NCBI GenBank assembly: GCA_001443545.1 | Contig: LMAD01000004.1 | Span: 44,608 to 108,607, forward strand | Origin: Acidimicrobiaceae bacterium RAAP-2 | GTDB lineage: Bacteria > Actinomycetota > Acidimicrobiia > Acidimicrobiales > RAAP-2 | Length of the DNA stretch: 64,000 nt | Direction: 5' to 3' | Shown here: positions 49,236 through 57,536 of the stretch, in pieces | Numbering within the stretch: the stretch's first letter is position 1 | Layout: the number at the start of each line of letters is the position of its first letter | Notes under the pieces: model-generated | The model's input: the letters and a program-made list of their open reading frames with translations, nothing else | What the model was told of the DNA's origin: nothing | The model's database searches: none | Made by a program: the position numbers and the translations under genes

Positions 49236-52200
49236 ATGACCGTGGGTACCGACGTTTCACTCGACGAGCTAGCCGAAGGGGCGTGCGATGTCGTGACGAC
49301 GATGCTCGCGGACGCGGAGCGGCAACGCCGCCGGCGCGACCGCGCCGCGCGCCGCCGGTTCGTGGGGCTCTTTCGCGATCCCAACGCCCTCGACGTGACG
49401 ATTGCGCTCACTGACGAGGTGATGCGCTTCACCTCCCCCGCACCGGCGCTACGCGTGTTACGCGCCTCGGCCGCGCGCGCCTCGGCGTTGGGACTCGGTC
49501 GGCTGAACGCGGTCGGCTTGCGACTGTTGGCCGCCCTCGGGCCGATCGCTCCTTCGACCGTCATCCGTCTGGTCCGGTGGCGGGTGCGGAGCCTCAGTGC
49601 CGACCTCATCCTCGACGCGGCGCCGAGTTCCCTCGGACGCCACGTGATGACGCGGCGCCGTCAGGGTCTCGGGGTCAACGTCAACGTCGTGGGCGAGGCC
49701 GTTCTCGGTGACGCCGAGGCCACCGAGCGGCTCACGCGCGTGCTCGACGTGATCGCCCGGCCCGACGTCACCTACGTCTCGGTGAAGGTCTCGTCGATCG
49801 TGAGTCAGTTGACGACCATCGATCACGAGGGCTCGCTCGCGCGCGTGGCCGAGCGACTTCGCGTGCTGTTTCGCGCCGCCCGTGACCACGGCGTCTTCGT
49901 CAACCTGGACATGGAGGAGTATCGCGATCTACGGCTCACGATCGATGCCTTTCGCACCGTGCTCGCCGAGGCGGAGTTCGATCACCTCAGCGCCGGCGTC
50001 GTGCTCCAGGCGTACCTGCCCGATTCGCACGGGGCCTTCAACGAACTGGTCGACTGGGCCGTCGAGCGCTACGCGCGCACCGGCACCGGGATCAAGGTCC
50101 GTTTGGTTAAGGGCGCCAACCTCGCCGTCGAGCACGTCGAGGCCGAACTACACGGCTGGCGGGCCGCGCCCTACGACACCAAGGCTGACGTCGACGCGAG
50201 TTACGCGCGGTTGATCGACGTCGCCCTGCGCCCCGCGAACGCTGCCGCGGTGCGTATCGGGGTCGCGAGCCACAACCTCTTCCACGTCACCTGGGCGCTC
50301 GCGGTCGCGCGGGCCCGTGGGGTCGAGGACCAACTCGACGTGGAGATGCTCGAGGGCATGGCCCCGGCCGAGGCGGCCGTGCTGGCCGCCGCCGGACACC
50401 GCGTCCTGCTCTACGCGCCGGTGACCAACGAGGACGACTTCGCGGCCGCGGTGGCGTACCTCGTTCGCCGACTCGACGAGAACACGGCGACGGAGAACTA
50501 CCTGCGCGCGGCCTTCACCATCGCCCACGACCCCGTCGTCTACGCCGACCAACGGCGTCGATTCCTCGCGTCGATCGCCGATCGCCACGGGCTCGACACG
50601 GATCGTCGTCGTCGCCCCGAGGTCCACGAGTCGCGCCGGTTCACGAACGTGGCCGACGGCGACCCGACCGACCCGATCTTCGTCGCGGCGGTGCGCCGCG
50701 CGATCGACGACGTTCGCTCGGCCCGCGAGACGGTCGTCGGTGACGACTCGATCGTCGTGTCCGGTGAGACCGCGGACTGGGAGGAAGGCGAGGACCCCAA
50801 TACCGGGGCCGCGTGGTACCGCTATCGGGTGGCGAGCGCGGCGGGCGTTGATCGTGCCGTGGATCGCGCCCACGTGGCCCAGCCCGGTTGGGCCGATCGC
50901 AGCGTCGACGAACGCCAACGCCTGCTCGACGCCGCCGCCGCGCTGCTCGCCGAGCGGCGCGACGACCTCATCGCGGTGATGGCCCGCGACGGTGGCAAGA
51001 CGGTGGCCGAGGCCGATCCCGAGGTGAGCGAGGGCGTCGACTACCTGCGTTACTACGCACGCCACCAGGTCGACGCCCCCTCGACGCCCCTGGGCGTGGT
51101 CCTGGTCGTGCCACCGTGGAACTTTCCGCTCGCCATCCCGTTGGGCGGGGTCGCCGCCGCGCTGGCCGCGGGCAACGCGGTGATCTTGAAGCCGGCCCCG
51201 GAAGCGGTGGCGACGGGCTGGGCCGTCGTGACCGCGCTCTGGGAGGCCGGCGTGCCGCGCGACGTCGTGCAGTTCGTCCCCACGCGCGACGACGACGTCG
51301 GGCGCCGGTTGGTGACCCACGACGGGGTGGACGCCGTGATCCTCACCGGCTCGTTCGACACCGCCGTGCTCTTCACCACGTGGAAGCCGTCGATCAACCT
51401 GCTCGCCGAGACGAGCGGGAAGAACGCCATGGTGATCACCAGTGCCGCCGACGTGGACGTCGCGGTGAAGGACCTCGTGCAGTCGGCCTTCGGGCACGCC
51501 GGACAGAAGTGCAGCGCCGCGAGTCTCGCCATCGTCGATCGAGCGACCGCCGAGAATCCGCGCTTCTGGTCCCAGCTCACCGACGCCGTCAGCTCATTGG
51601 CCGTGGGCTGCGCCGACGACTTCGCCACCGCGGTCGGCCCCGTGATCCACCCGCCCGAAGGGGCGCTGAAGCGTGCGTTAGGCCTCGAGGCCGGCGAACG
51701 GTGGCTCGTCGAGCCCCGACCGGTGGACGCCGACGGTCGACAGTGGCGTCCCGGGGTGAAGACCGGGGTCTCACCGGGGTCGTGGACCCACCAGAACGAG
51801 TGGTTCGGACCGGTGCTCGGCGTGATGACCGCGCCGGATCTGACGACGGCGATCCAGTGGCAGAACGAGATTCCGTACGGGCTGACCGGTGGCCTGCAGT
51901 CGCTCGACCGCGCGGAGTGCGAGCAGTGGTTGAGTTCGGTCGAGGTCGGCAACGCCTACGTCAACCGCGGCGTCACGGGCGCGGTGGTCGGGCGTCAGCC
52001 CTTCGGTGGGTGGCGACGCAGCAGCGTCGGACCAACCGCGAAGGCCGGCGGCGTGAACTACGTGGCCTGCCTGCGGCGCTGGCCCGAGCTGGAGAACCTC
52101 GAGGCCGCGAACGCCTCGCTGCTCGCGTGGTGGGAGCAGATCGGTTCGCGGGCCTCCGACGAGAGCGGCCTCCAAGCCGAGCGCAACCTGTACCGGTATC

Positions 52201-52607
52201 GCCGCTCCTCGCGCCCGTTCGTCGTGCGCGTCGACGACGACGTCGACCCGACGGCGGTCGCGTACCTCTGGCGGGTGGTCGAAACACTCGGGGTCAATCT
52301 GCGCTTCAGCGCCGAGCGAGCCGTCGCCGCAGTGCCCGGCGCCATCGTCGAGACGGCGGCGCAGCTCGTCGAACGAGCGGACTCGATTGGTCGCGTCCGC
52401 TGGCTCAGCGCCGAACCGGCGCCCGTGGTCGACCTGGTGGCGCGGGGCGTTACCGTCGATCGGCGGCCGCTGGCCCAGGACGGGGCGGTCGAGGGGCCGC
52501 GTTGGTTGCTCGAGCAGAGCGTGGCGATCACCAATAACCGCTACGGCACGATCGGCGCCGGTCCGACGCCAGACTGCCCGGGCCTGGGCGACACGGGGAG
52601 GCACTGA
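49236..52607 (+). CDS. putA: Bifunctional PutA: proline dehydrogenase / P5C dehydrogenase
   Basis: A 1123-residue enzyme that oxidises proline to glutamate. The FAD proline dehydrogenase barrel (about 60-430) has LGVNVNVVGEAVLGD, YVSVKVSSI and IKVRLVKGANL. The aldehyde dehydrogenase domain (about 500-980) has VVPPWNFPLAIP, Glu725 in LLAETSGKNAMV and the nucleophile Cys759 in GHAGQKCSAAS. A C-terminal part (about 990-1110) resembles the extra domain of larger PutA proteins. There is no DNA-binding domain at the N-terminus, so it is not the autorepressor type. GGGAGGTAGCG before ATG 49236 fixes the start. Confidence 0.95.
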   Translation: MTVGTDVSLDELAEGACDVVTTMLADAERQRRRRDRAARRRFVGLFRDPNALDVTIALTDEVMRFTSPAPALRVLRASAARASALGLGRLNAVGLRLLAALGPIAPSTVIRLVRWRVRSLSADLILDAAPSSLGRHVMTRRRQGLGVNVNVVGEAVLGDAEATERLTRVLDVIARPDVTYVSVKVSSIVSQLTTIDHEGSLARVAERLRVLFRAARDHGVFVNLDMEEYRDLRLTIDAFRTVLAEAEFDHLSAGVVLQAYLPDSHGAFNELVDWAVERYARTGTGIKVRLVKGANLAVEHVEAELHGWRAAPYDTKADVDASYARLIDVALRPANAAAVRIGVASHNLFHVTWALAVARARGVEDQLDVEMLEGMAPAEAAVLAAAGHRVLLYAPVTNEDDFAAAVAYLVRRLDENTATENYLRAAFTIAHDPVVYADQRRRFLASIADRHGLDTDRRRRPEVHESRRFTNVADGDPTDPIFVAAVRRAIDDVRSARETVVGDDSIVVSGETADWEEGEDPNTGAAWYRYRVASAAGVDRAVDRAHVAQPGWADRSVDERQRLLDAAAALLAERRDDLIAVMARDGGKTVAEADPEVSEGVDYLRYYARHQVDAPSTPLGVVLVVPPWNFPLAIPLGGVAAALAAGNAVILKPAPEAVATGWAVVTALWEAGVPRDVVQFVPTRDDDVGRRLVTHDGVDAVILTGSFDTAVLFTTWKPSINLLAETSGKNAMVITSAADVDVAVKDLVQSAFGHAGQKCSAASLAIVDRATAENPRFWSQLTDAVSSLAVGCADDFATAVGPVIHPPEGALKRALGLEAGERWLVEPRPVDADGRQWRPGVKTGVSPGSWTHQNEWFGPVLGVMTAPDLTTAIQWQNEIPYGLTGGLQSLDRAECEQWLSSVEVGNAYVNRGVTGAVVGRQPFGGWRRSSVGPTAKAGGVNYVACLRRWPELENLEAANASLLAWWEQIGSRASDESGLQAERNLYRYRRSSRPFVVRVDDDVDPTAVAYLWRVVETLGVNLRFSAERAVAAVPGAIVETAAQLVERADSIGRVRWLSAEPAPVVDLVARGVTVDRRPLAQDGAVEGPRWLLEQSVAITNNRYGTIGAGPTPDCPGLGDTGRH

Positions 52608-52625
52608 CCGGTGCTTTGGTAGTGT

Positions 52626-52651
52626 GTCGGGGTCATGTTCGTGACCCCGAC
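52626..52651 (+). terminator. Perfect 10-bp hairpin between putA and sqdB
   Basis: GTCGGGGTCA (52626-52635) and TGACCCCGAC (52642-52651) enclose TGTTCG. There is no T-run after it. It could end putA transcription, or form a leader structure 50 bases before the sqdB start. Confidence 0.45.
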
Positions 52652-52702
52652 CTCCCGTTCGCGGGATAACGCACGTCGTGACCGGAACAAAAGGAGCAGG
52701 GC

Positions 52703-53899
52703 GTGAAGGTCCTCGTACTGGGTGGTGACGGCTTCTGCGGATGGCCGACCTCGCTGCACTTGTCAGACATCGGCCACGACGTCACAATCGTTGACAACCT
52801 GAGTCGACGGGCCATCGACATCGAACTCGAAGTGGACTCGCTCACCCCGATTCGCCCCATCGGCGAACGGATCGCGGTCTGGCGCGAACTGACGGGCAAG
52901 GAGATCGGTTTCGTTCGTCTCGACCTCGCCCAGGAGTACGACCGTCTCGAAGCGCTCTTGCGTGACGAGCAGCCCGACGCCATCGTCCACTTCGGCGAGC
53001 AGCGCGCGGCCCCGTATTCGATGCGCAACATCGCCGCGAAGCGCTACACCGTGGACAACAACGTGCGCGGCACCCACAACGTGCTCGCCGCCATCGCCGA
53101 AACGGGCCAGGACATCGCGCTGGTGCACCTGGGCACGATGGGGGTCTACGGCTACGGCTGGTCGGGCTCGGCCCCGATCCCCGAGGGGTACCTGACGGTG
53201 AAGGTCCCCACGCCCGACGGCGAGATCGACCGTGAGATCCTGCACCCCGCGAATCCGGGATCGGTCTACCACTTGACCAAGACCCTCGACCAACTACTCT
53301 TCGCGTTCTACACCTCGAACGACCAGATTCGCATCACCGACCTCCACCAGGGAATCGTCTGGGGCACGCAGACCCCCCAAACGGTTCGAGACGAGCGACT
53401 GATCAACCGCTTCGACTACGACGGCGACTACGGCACGGTCCTCAACCGGTTCTTGATGCAGGCGGCCATCGGTCACCCACTGACCGTGCACGGGACCGGT
53501 GGTCAGACCCGGGCCTTCATCCACATCCGCGACACCGTGCGGTGCATCCAGATCGCCCTGGAGAACCCGCCGACCCGCGGGGAGAAGCCGAAGGTCTTCA
53601 ACCAGGTCACCGAGACCTACCGCGTGCGCGACCTCGCGCAGTTGATCTCCTCGATGACCGGCGTCGCGATCGCCAACCTGCCCAACCCGCGTCGCGAGGC
53701 CGTCGAGAACGAGCTCAACGTCAGCCGCGACCAGTTCCTCGCGCTCGGCCTGGACCCGACCGTCCTCTCCGAGGGGCTCCTCGAGGAGATCCGCGACATC
53801 GCCGAGAAGTATCGGGGCCGGGCCGACACCACCAAGATCATCGCGCGTTCGACTTGGCGCAAGGGCATGGAGACCTCGCCGGACCTCGTCGAGCACTAA
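52703..53899 (+). CDS. sqdB: UDP-sulfoquinovose synthase (SqdB/SQD1)
   Basis: A 398-residue extended short-chain dehydrogenase that makes UDP-sulfoquinovose from UDP-glucose and sulfite, the head group of sulfolipid SQDG. The NAD site is LVLGGDGFCGWPTSLHLS; AIVHFGEQRAAPYSM, LVHLGTMGVYG, the YxxxK SVYHLTKTLDQ and TDLHQGIVWG match SQD1 closely, as do NRFDYDGDYGTVLNRF and HPLTVHGTGGQTRAF. GTG 52703 follows a strong AAAGGAG. The glycosyltransferase (sqdX/sqdD) that would finish the lipid is not in the window. Confidence 0.95.
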   Translation: MKVLVLGGDGFCGWPTSLHLSDIGHDVTIVDNLSRRAIDIELEVDSLTPIRPIGERIAVWRELTGKEIGFVRLDLAQEYDRLEALLRDEQPDAIVHFGEQRAAPYSMRNIAAKRYTVDNNVRGTHNVLAAIAETGQDIALVHLGTMGVYGYGWSGSAPIPEGYLTVKVPTPDGEIDREILHPANPGSVYHLTKTLDQLLFAFYTSNDQIRITDLHQGIVWGTQTPQTVRDERLINRFDYDGDYGTVLNRFLMQAAIGHPLTVHGTGGQTRAFIHIRDTVRCIQIALENPPTRGEKPKVFNQVTETYRVRDLAQLISSMTGVAIANLPNPRREAVENELNVSRDQFLALGLDPTVLSEGLLEEIRDIAEKYRGRADTTKIIARSTWRKGMETSPDLVEH

Positions 53900-53959
53900 T
53901 CCCGTGCGGCAGCGGTTGACTGTTGCGCGCGGGACGAACGGACGTGTGAGACTCCACCC

Positions 53960-54448
53960 ATGAGCAAAATCTACGAGTACGTCCGTCACCCTCGGGCCGA
54001 GGAATTGCGCGCCAGCCGTCCGGTGCACACCCAGGACCTGCGACGCACCCAGCACTCCAACCCGGTCGTGCGCTTCAATGCGCGCTTCGGCCTGCGCATC
54101 ACGCTCGTCGTCGGCACGATGTGGGCGGCCTACATCTTCACGGTCCTCGCGCTCTTCGCCCTGCCCTCGGCGATCACCCAGGGCACGTACTTCGTCGTGG
54201 TGTGGCTCTCGAGCAGCTTCTTGCAGTTGGTGCTCCTGCCCATCATCATCGTCGGCCAGAACATCCAGGCCGCCGCTGCCGACAAGCGTTCCGAGGAGAC
54301 GTACAAGGACGCCGAAGCCGTGCTCAAGGAGTCCGAGGAGATCCAGAAGCACCTGCTCGCTCAGGACCAGGCGATCTCGGACATCGTGTCTCGACTCGAA
54401 CGGCTCTACCAGCACCTCGGGGTGCCGACGACGCCCGCGGAGTCGTAA
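53960..54448 (+). CDS. DUF1003-like membrane protein
   Basis: A 162-residue protein with two membrane helices (about 45-70 and 78-98), then IIIVGQNIQAAAADKRSEE and a C-terminal coiled coil (about 110-155). The helix-helix-QNRxxxxDR pattern resembles DUF1003, although FNARFGLRITLVVG departs from the consensus. The function is unknown. It lies 60 bases after sqdB, so a shared transcript is possible, and leads into two overlapping small genes. Confidence 0.7.
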   Translation: MSKIYEYVRHPRAEELRASRPVHTQDLRRTQHSNPVVRFNARFGLRITLVVGTMWAAYIFTVLALFALPSAITQGTYFVVVWLSSSFLQLVLLPIIIVGQNIQAAAADKRSEETYKDAEAVLKESEEIQKHLLAQDQAISDIVSRLERLYQHLGVPTTPAES

Positions 54449-54450
54449 CC

Positions 54451-54588
54451 GTGGGGGCTCTGGCCGCGCTGACGACGACGTTGCTCAACCCGCACCGTGG
54501 CGCCGCGTTGCCGGCGGCCCGGGTCGTCGTGGTGATGATCCCGCTCATCTTGTTGTCGATCTTTCTCTGGTTGCGCCGACGTCCGTGA
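54451..54588 (+). CDS. Possible 45-residue membrane peptide
   Basis: A short frame with GTG start 2 bases after the DUF1003-like stop and a stop overlapping the next GTG (GTGA). One hydrophobic helix (about residues 22-40, ARVVVVMIPLILLSIFLWL) precedes a basic RRRP end. The tight coupling on both sides favours a real gene, but it is too short for sequence proof. If absent, the nuclease-like gene may start on its own GTG. Confidence 0.4.
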   Translation: MGALAALTTTLLNPHRGAALPAARVVVVMIPLILLSIFLWLRRRP

Positions 54589-55100
54589 GTGGCACCTCGG
54601 GGCTCGCACGCCACCATCGCGCCGCCGGCCTGCTCGCGCTGCTCTGCCTGTTCGGCGCTGCGTCGCCGCTCGGCGCGTCGCCCAACCCGGCGCTGCCCAA
54701 CCCGCGCGTGACCCCGGGGGCGACGAACTCCGCCGTCACGCCGCGCACGATCCACGCAACGATCTGCGTCGTCGGCTACACGAGACGGATCCGTCCCGCC
54801 GAGTCATACACCGAGGCGTTGAAGTTCCGCCAGCTCGATGGGGGCTACAACCTGCGCGGTGATACCCGGGCGAGCGACTACGAGGAGGACCACCTCATCC
54901 CGCTCGAGGTCGGCGGCAGCGCGAGCGCCGTCGCGAACCTCTGGCCCGAGCCCCGCCACCTCGCGTGGGGCGCGTCGCGCAAGGACCAGCTCGAGAACGC
55001 GCTGCATCGACTGGTGTGCAGCGGGGCGGTGCCGTTGCGCGTCGCCCAGCGGGTCTTCGCGACGAACTGGATCGCCGGGTACCGTCGCTACGTCGGGTAG
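54585..55100 (+). CDS. Secreted HNH-nuclease-like protein
   Basis: A 171-residue exported protein: a signal peptide (about 1-31, LLALLCLFGAASPLGA), then a domain with ICVVGYTRRIRP, YEEDHLIPLEVGGSASAVANLWPEP and ASRKDQLENALHRLVCSG. The DH-L-I-P-LE-GG and NLWPE pattern matches secreted HNH/ENDO VII-like nuclease domains, where the first His is catalytic and the Asn/His later bind metal; the second metal histidine (REH-type) is not obvious. Two cysteines could form a disulfide. GTG 54585 overlaps the previous stop. It overlaps the convergent acyl-CoA dehydrogenase by 13 bases. Confidence 0.7.
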   Translation: MSGTSGLARHHRAAGLLALLCLFGAASPLGASPNPALPNPRVTPGATNSAVTPRTIHATICVVGYTRRIRPAESYTEALKFRQLDGGYNLRGDTRASDYEEDHLIPLEVGGSASAVANLWPEPRHLAWGASRKDQLENALHRLVCSGAVPLRVAQRVFATNWIAGYRRYVG

Positions 55101-56305
55101 TTGGCGAGCAGGTCCTTGGCGATCGCCACGACCTGCATCTCGTCGGTCCCCGCGTAGATCCGCAGGACCCGAGCGTCGCGGCTCAACTGCTCGACGCGGT
55201 ACTCGGTGACGTAGCCATTGCCCCCGAACACCTGGATGGCGTCGTCGGCCACCTGACAGGCGGCCTGGGCGGCGTAGAGCTTCATCGCCGAGGCGGCGGC
55301 GAGGCTCGCTACGACCCCGTCGCGGGATCGCTCGACGTGGGCGAAGACCATCTGGCGCACGTTCTGACGGGCGACCTCCATCTGGGCGAGCTTGAGCTGG
55401 ATGAGCTGAAAGTCACCGATGGGCTTGTCCCAGAGGGTGCGTGATCGGGCGTACCCCACGGCCAAGCGCAGGCACTCCTCGATGACGCCCAGCGCCATCG
55501 CCGCGACGCCGGCGCGTTCGGTGACGAAGTTGTCGCGGGCGCTCGTGCGCCCCCCGCCGGCCGGTTCCTCGGTCTCACCGAGCAGGCGGTCGCGCCCCAC
55601 GCGCACGTCGCTCAGGAAGACGTCGCCGGTCGGTGAGGCGTGTTGACCCATCTTGCGCATCGGGCGCGACAACTCGAGACCGGCCATGCCCCGGTCGAGC
55701 ACGAACGTCAACACCTTGCGCTGGCGCCAGTCGGCGCCGGTTCCGTCATCGAGTTTGACGTAGACGACGATCGTGTCGGCGTAGGGGCCGTTCGTGATCC
55801 AGGTCTTCTGTCCGTTCAGCACGTACTCGTCGCCGTCGCGTCGCGCGGAGGTTCGCATGCCCCCCAACGCGTCCGAGCCCGAGTCGGGCTCGGTGATCGC
55901 CCAGGCACCCACCTTGTCGAGGGTCACCAGGTCGAGGCCCCACCGCTCCATTTGGGCCGGCGTACCGAGTCGGTTGATCGTCCCGGCCGCGAGACCCGTG
56001 GACACCCCGAGCGAGGTCACGAGTCCGGGGCTCACCCGGCACAGTTCGATAGTGGTCAAGAGACTCGCGGTGGCGTCTCCGGGGGGTCGCACCCCGGTCT
56101 CGCCCGTGCGTTTGCGCTCCAGGGCCCGCGCGAAGGACTCGGCGGCCAGTTCGCGCAGTCCGAAGGTCCGGTAGAACTGGCGCAGCACCTCGTAGGGGGG
56201 CTCGTCGCCGTGTTCGAGCCCGTCGAGCCGGGGGCGGACCTCGGCGTCGACGAAGCGCCGAACGGCCTCGATGATGGCCCGATGCTCGTCGGACCACTCG
56301 TACAT
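55088..56305 (-). CDS. Acyl-CoA dehydrogenase
   Basis: A 405-residue FAD enzyme for alpha-beta desaturation of an acyl-CoA. Signature 1 is WAITEPDSGSDALGG and signature 2 lies around QVFGGNGYVTEY with RIYAGTDEMQ at the end. N-terminal helices to about 125 and a beta domain around TWITNGPYADT fit the family. ATG 56305 overlaps the stop of the preceding gene by 1 base (TGATG), so translation is coupled. The chain-length specificity is not evident. Confidence 0.94.
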   Translation of the reverse strand: MYEWSDEHRAIIEAVRRFVDAEVRPRLDGLEHGDEPPYEVLRQFYRTFGLRELAAESFARALERKRTGETGVRPPGDATASLLTTIELCRVSPGLVTSLGVSTGLAAGTINRLGTPAQMERWGLDLVTLDKVGAWAITEPDSGSDALGGMRTSARRDGDEYVLNGQKTWITNGPYADTIVVYVKLDDGTGADWRQRKVLTFVLDRGMAGLELSRPMRKMGQHASPTGDVFLSDVRVGRDRLLGETEEPAGGGRTSARDNFVTERAGVAAMALGVIEECLRLAVGYARSRTLWDKPIGDFQLIQLKLAQMEVARQNVRQMVFAHVERSRDGVVASLAAASAMKLYAAQAACQVADDAIQVFGGNGYVTEYRVEQLSRDARVLRIYAGTDEMQVVAIAKDLLANYPT

Positions 56306-56871
56306 CAAGCGTCCCGACTGACCAACTTCAGGGTATTGCGGTCGGTGTGCATGATGACGGTCGGCCACCTCTTGTGCTCGACCACCGTTGTCTCGTCGTA
56401 AGCGTAGGTGTCGTCGGTGACCGTGACCGTGACGTCAAACCGCGTCGTCTTGGCCACTTCGTCGAGGTACTTGTTCGAGAGGATGCCGTAGGTGTTCGAA
56501 CCGAGCACGGCCTCGAGCTGGAAGGTGGTGGCGTCGGACTCGGCCGTGCCCCCGGCGATCAGCGTCGAGGCTCGCGGGACCATGAAGCACCGCATCACCT
56601 GCTTGGCGCCGCCGTCCCACATCCAGTAGCCGATCTCGGTGTGGAAGGGGTTGTCTTCGCCCTGGCGGTAGGCCGCCATGCGGTAGTCGAGGCCGTAGAG
56701 GCACTGCTCGCCGTTGTCGACCGGGCCGAACGGCTTGAAGGCGACCTTCTCACGGTAGACGGTCTCTTCGATCTTGCCGTCCTCGTTGTGGTACGAAACG
56801 TCCAGCCCGTCCCAACCCGACTCCCACGTTCCCACGAGGCCGCCGAGCGGGCCCCACTCTTCGTACGACAT
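56305..56871 (-). CDS. Nitrobindin-like/FABP-fold protein
   Basis: A 188-residue beta-barrel protein related to the DUF1794/THAP4-like haem-binding group: it opens WGPLGGLVGTWESGWDGLD (the GxWxG motif), continues with YREKVAFKPFGPVDNGEQ, IGYWMWDGGAKQVMRCFMVP and ends with TVVEHKRWPTVIMHTD. A nitrobindin-type haem histidine would be near the C-terminus, and HTDRNTL is a candidate. A GGAGGAACT site precedes the ATG. It is co-translated with acyl-CoA dehydrogenase, suggesting fatty-acid or lipid binding as an alternative role. Confidence 0.7.
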   Translation of the reverse strand: MSYEEWGPLGGLVGTWESGWDGLDVSYHNEDGKIEETVYREKVAFKPFGPVDNGEQCLYGLDYRMAAYRQGEDNPFHTEIGYWMWDGGAKQVMRCFMVPRASTLIAGGTAESDATTFQLEAVLGSNTYGILSNKYLDEVAKTTRFDVTVTVTDDTYAYDETTVVEHKRWPTVIMHTDRNTLKLVSRDA

Positions 56872-56898
56872 AGTTCCTCCGGTTCGTCCGTCGTAATA

Positions 56899-57504
56899 CT
56901 AGAGGGCGACGCCGACCGATCCAATCAGCCGTTCTTCGAGCGCGCTCAGACTTGAGGCGTGCTCGACGGCGACGAACGCCGGCGCGACGACGAGCCACGG
57001 TTGCGCGTGGCCCCGCGCGACGAAGAGGGCGAGCAGGATGGCCTCGCCGACGACCCGTCGACGGCCGACGCTCGGGCCGTACAACCGGTGCGCGACGAGC
57101 GCACCGACGTAGAGCACGTTGACGCCGGGTAACGCGGCGAGGACCGGTCGTCCCCGCAGCGCGCGAGCGGTCGTCCCGTAGAGCACGGTGGCACCGATCA
57201 GCAGGGCCACCGCGAGGTCCGACGCACTGAGCGCGAACCACCGCGGCGCCGGGCGCGAGGTGCCGGGCCAGTGCGCGAGGGCCCCGACGAGCAGGCCCAG
57301 GCCGGCGAAGAAGGCGACGACACCGACGCGCGAGAGTCGGCGCAGGCTCGACAACATCGCGACGGTCACGGGGCCCGTCGCCCGCTCACCGAAGGCGCGG
57401 GTCAGCTCGGTCCAGTCACGCCCGTTCCACAGTCGCCACGATCTCGATCCGCCGGGGTCGGGGTACCAACCCGGGGGCACCGGTCGGTTCTCCGTCGGGG
57501 ACAC
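56899..57504 (-). CDS. DUF2510 membrane protein
   Basis: A 201-residue protein with an N-terminal DUF2510 motif (PPGWYPDPGGSRSWRLWNGRDWT), common in actinobacteria, then about four membrane helices (about 55-75, 90-112, 120-140, 152-175). GTG 57504 starts just before the DUF2510 segment and is preferred to the longer frame. The function is unknown. It is divergent from the aldehyde dehydrogenase gene, with 32 bases between. Confidence 0.75.
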   Translation of the reverse strand: MSPTENRPVPPGWYPDPGGSRSWRLWNGRDWTELTRAFGERATGPVTVAMLSSLRRLSRVGVVAFFAGLGLLVGALAHWPGTSRPAPRWFALSASDLAVALLIGATVLYGTTARALRGRPVLAALPGVNVLYVGALVAHRLYGPSVGRRRVVGEAILLALFVARGHAQPWLVVAPAFVAVEHASSLSALEERLIGSVGVAL

Positions 57505-57536
57505 CGTTGTAGTCTCCCATAGTAAGGGGGTATCGA

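Noticed and set aside
50148..51497. A 449-codon minus-strand frame
   Set aside because: Antisense to putA; His/Arg/Gly/Val-rich shadow.
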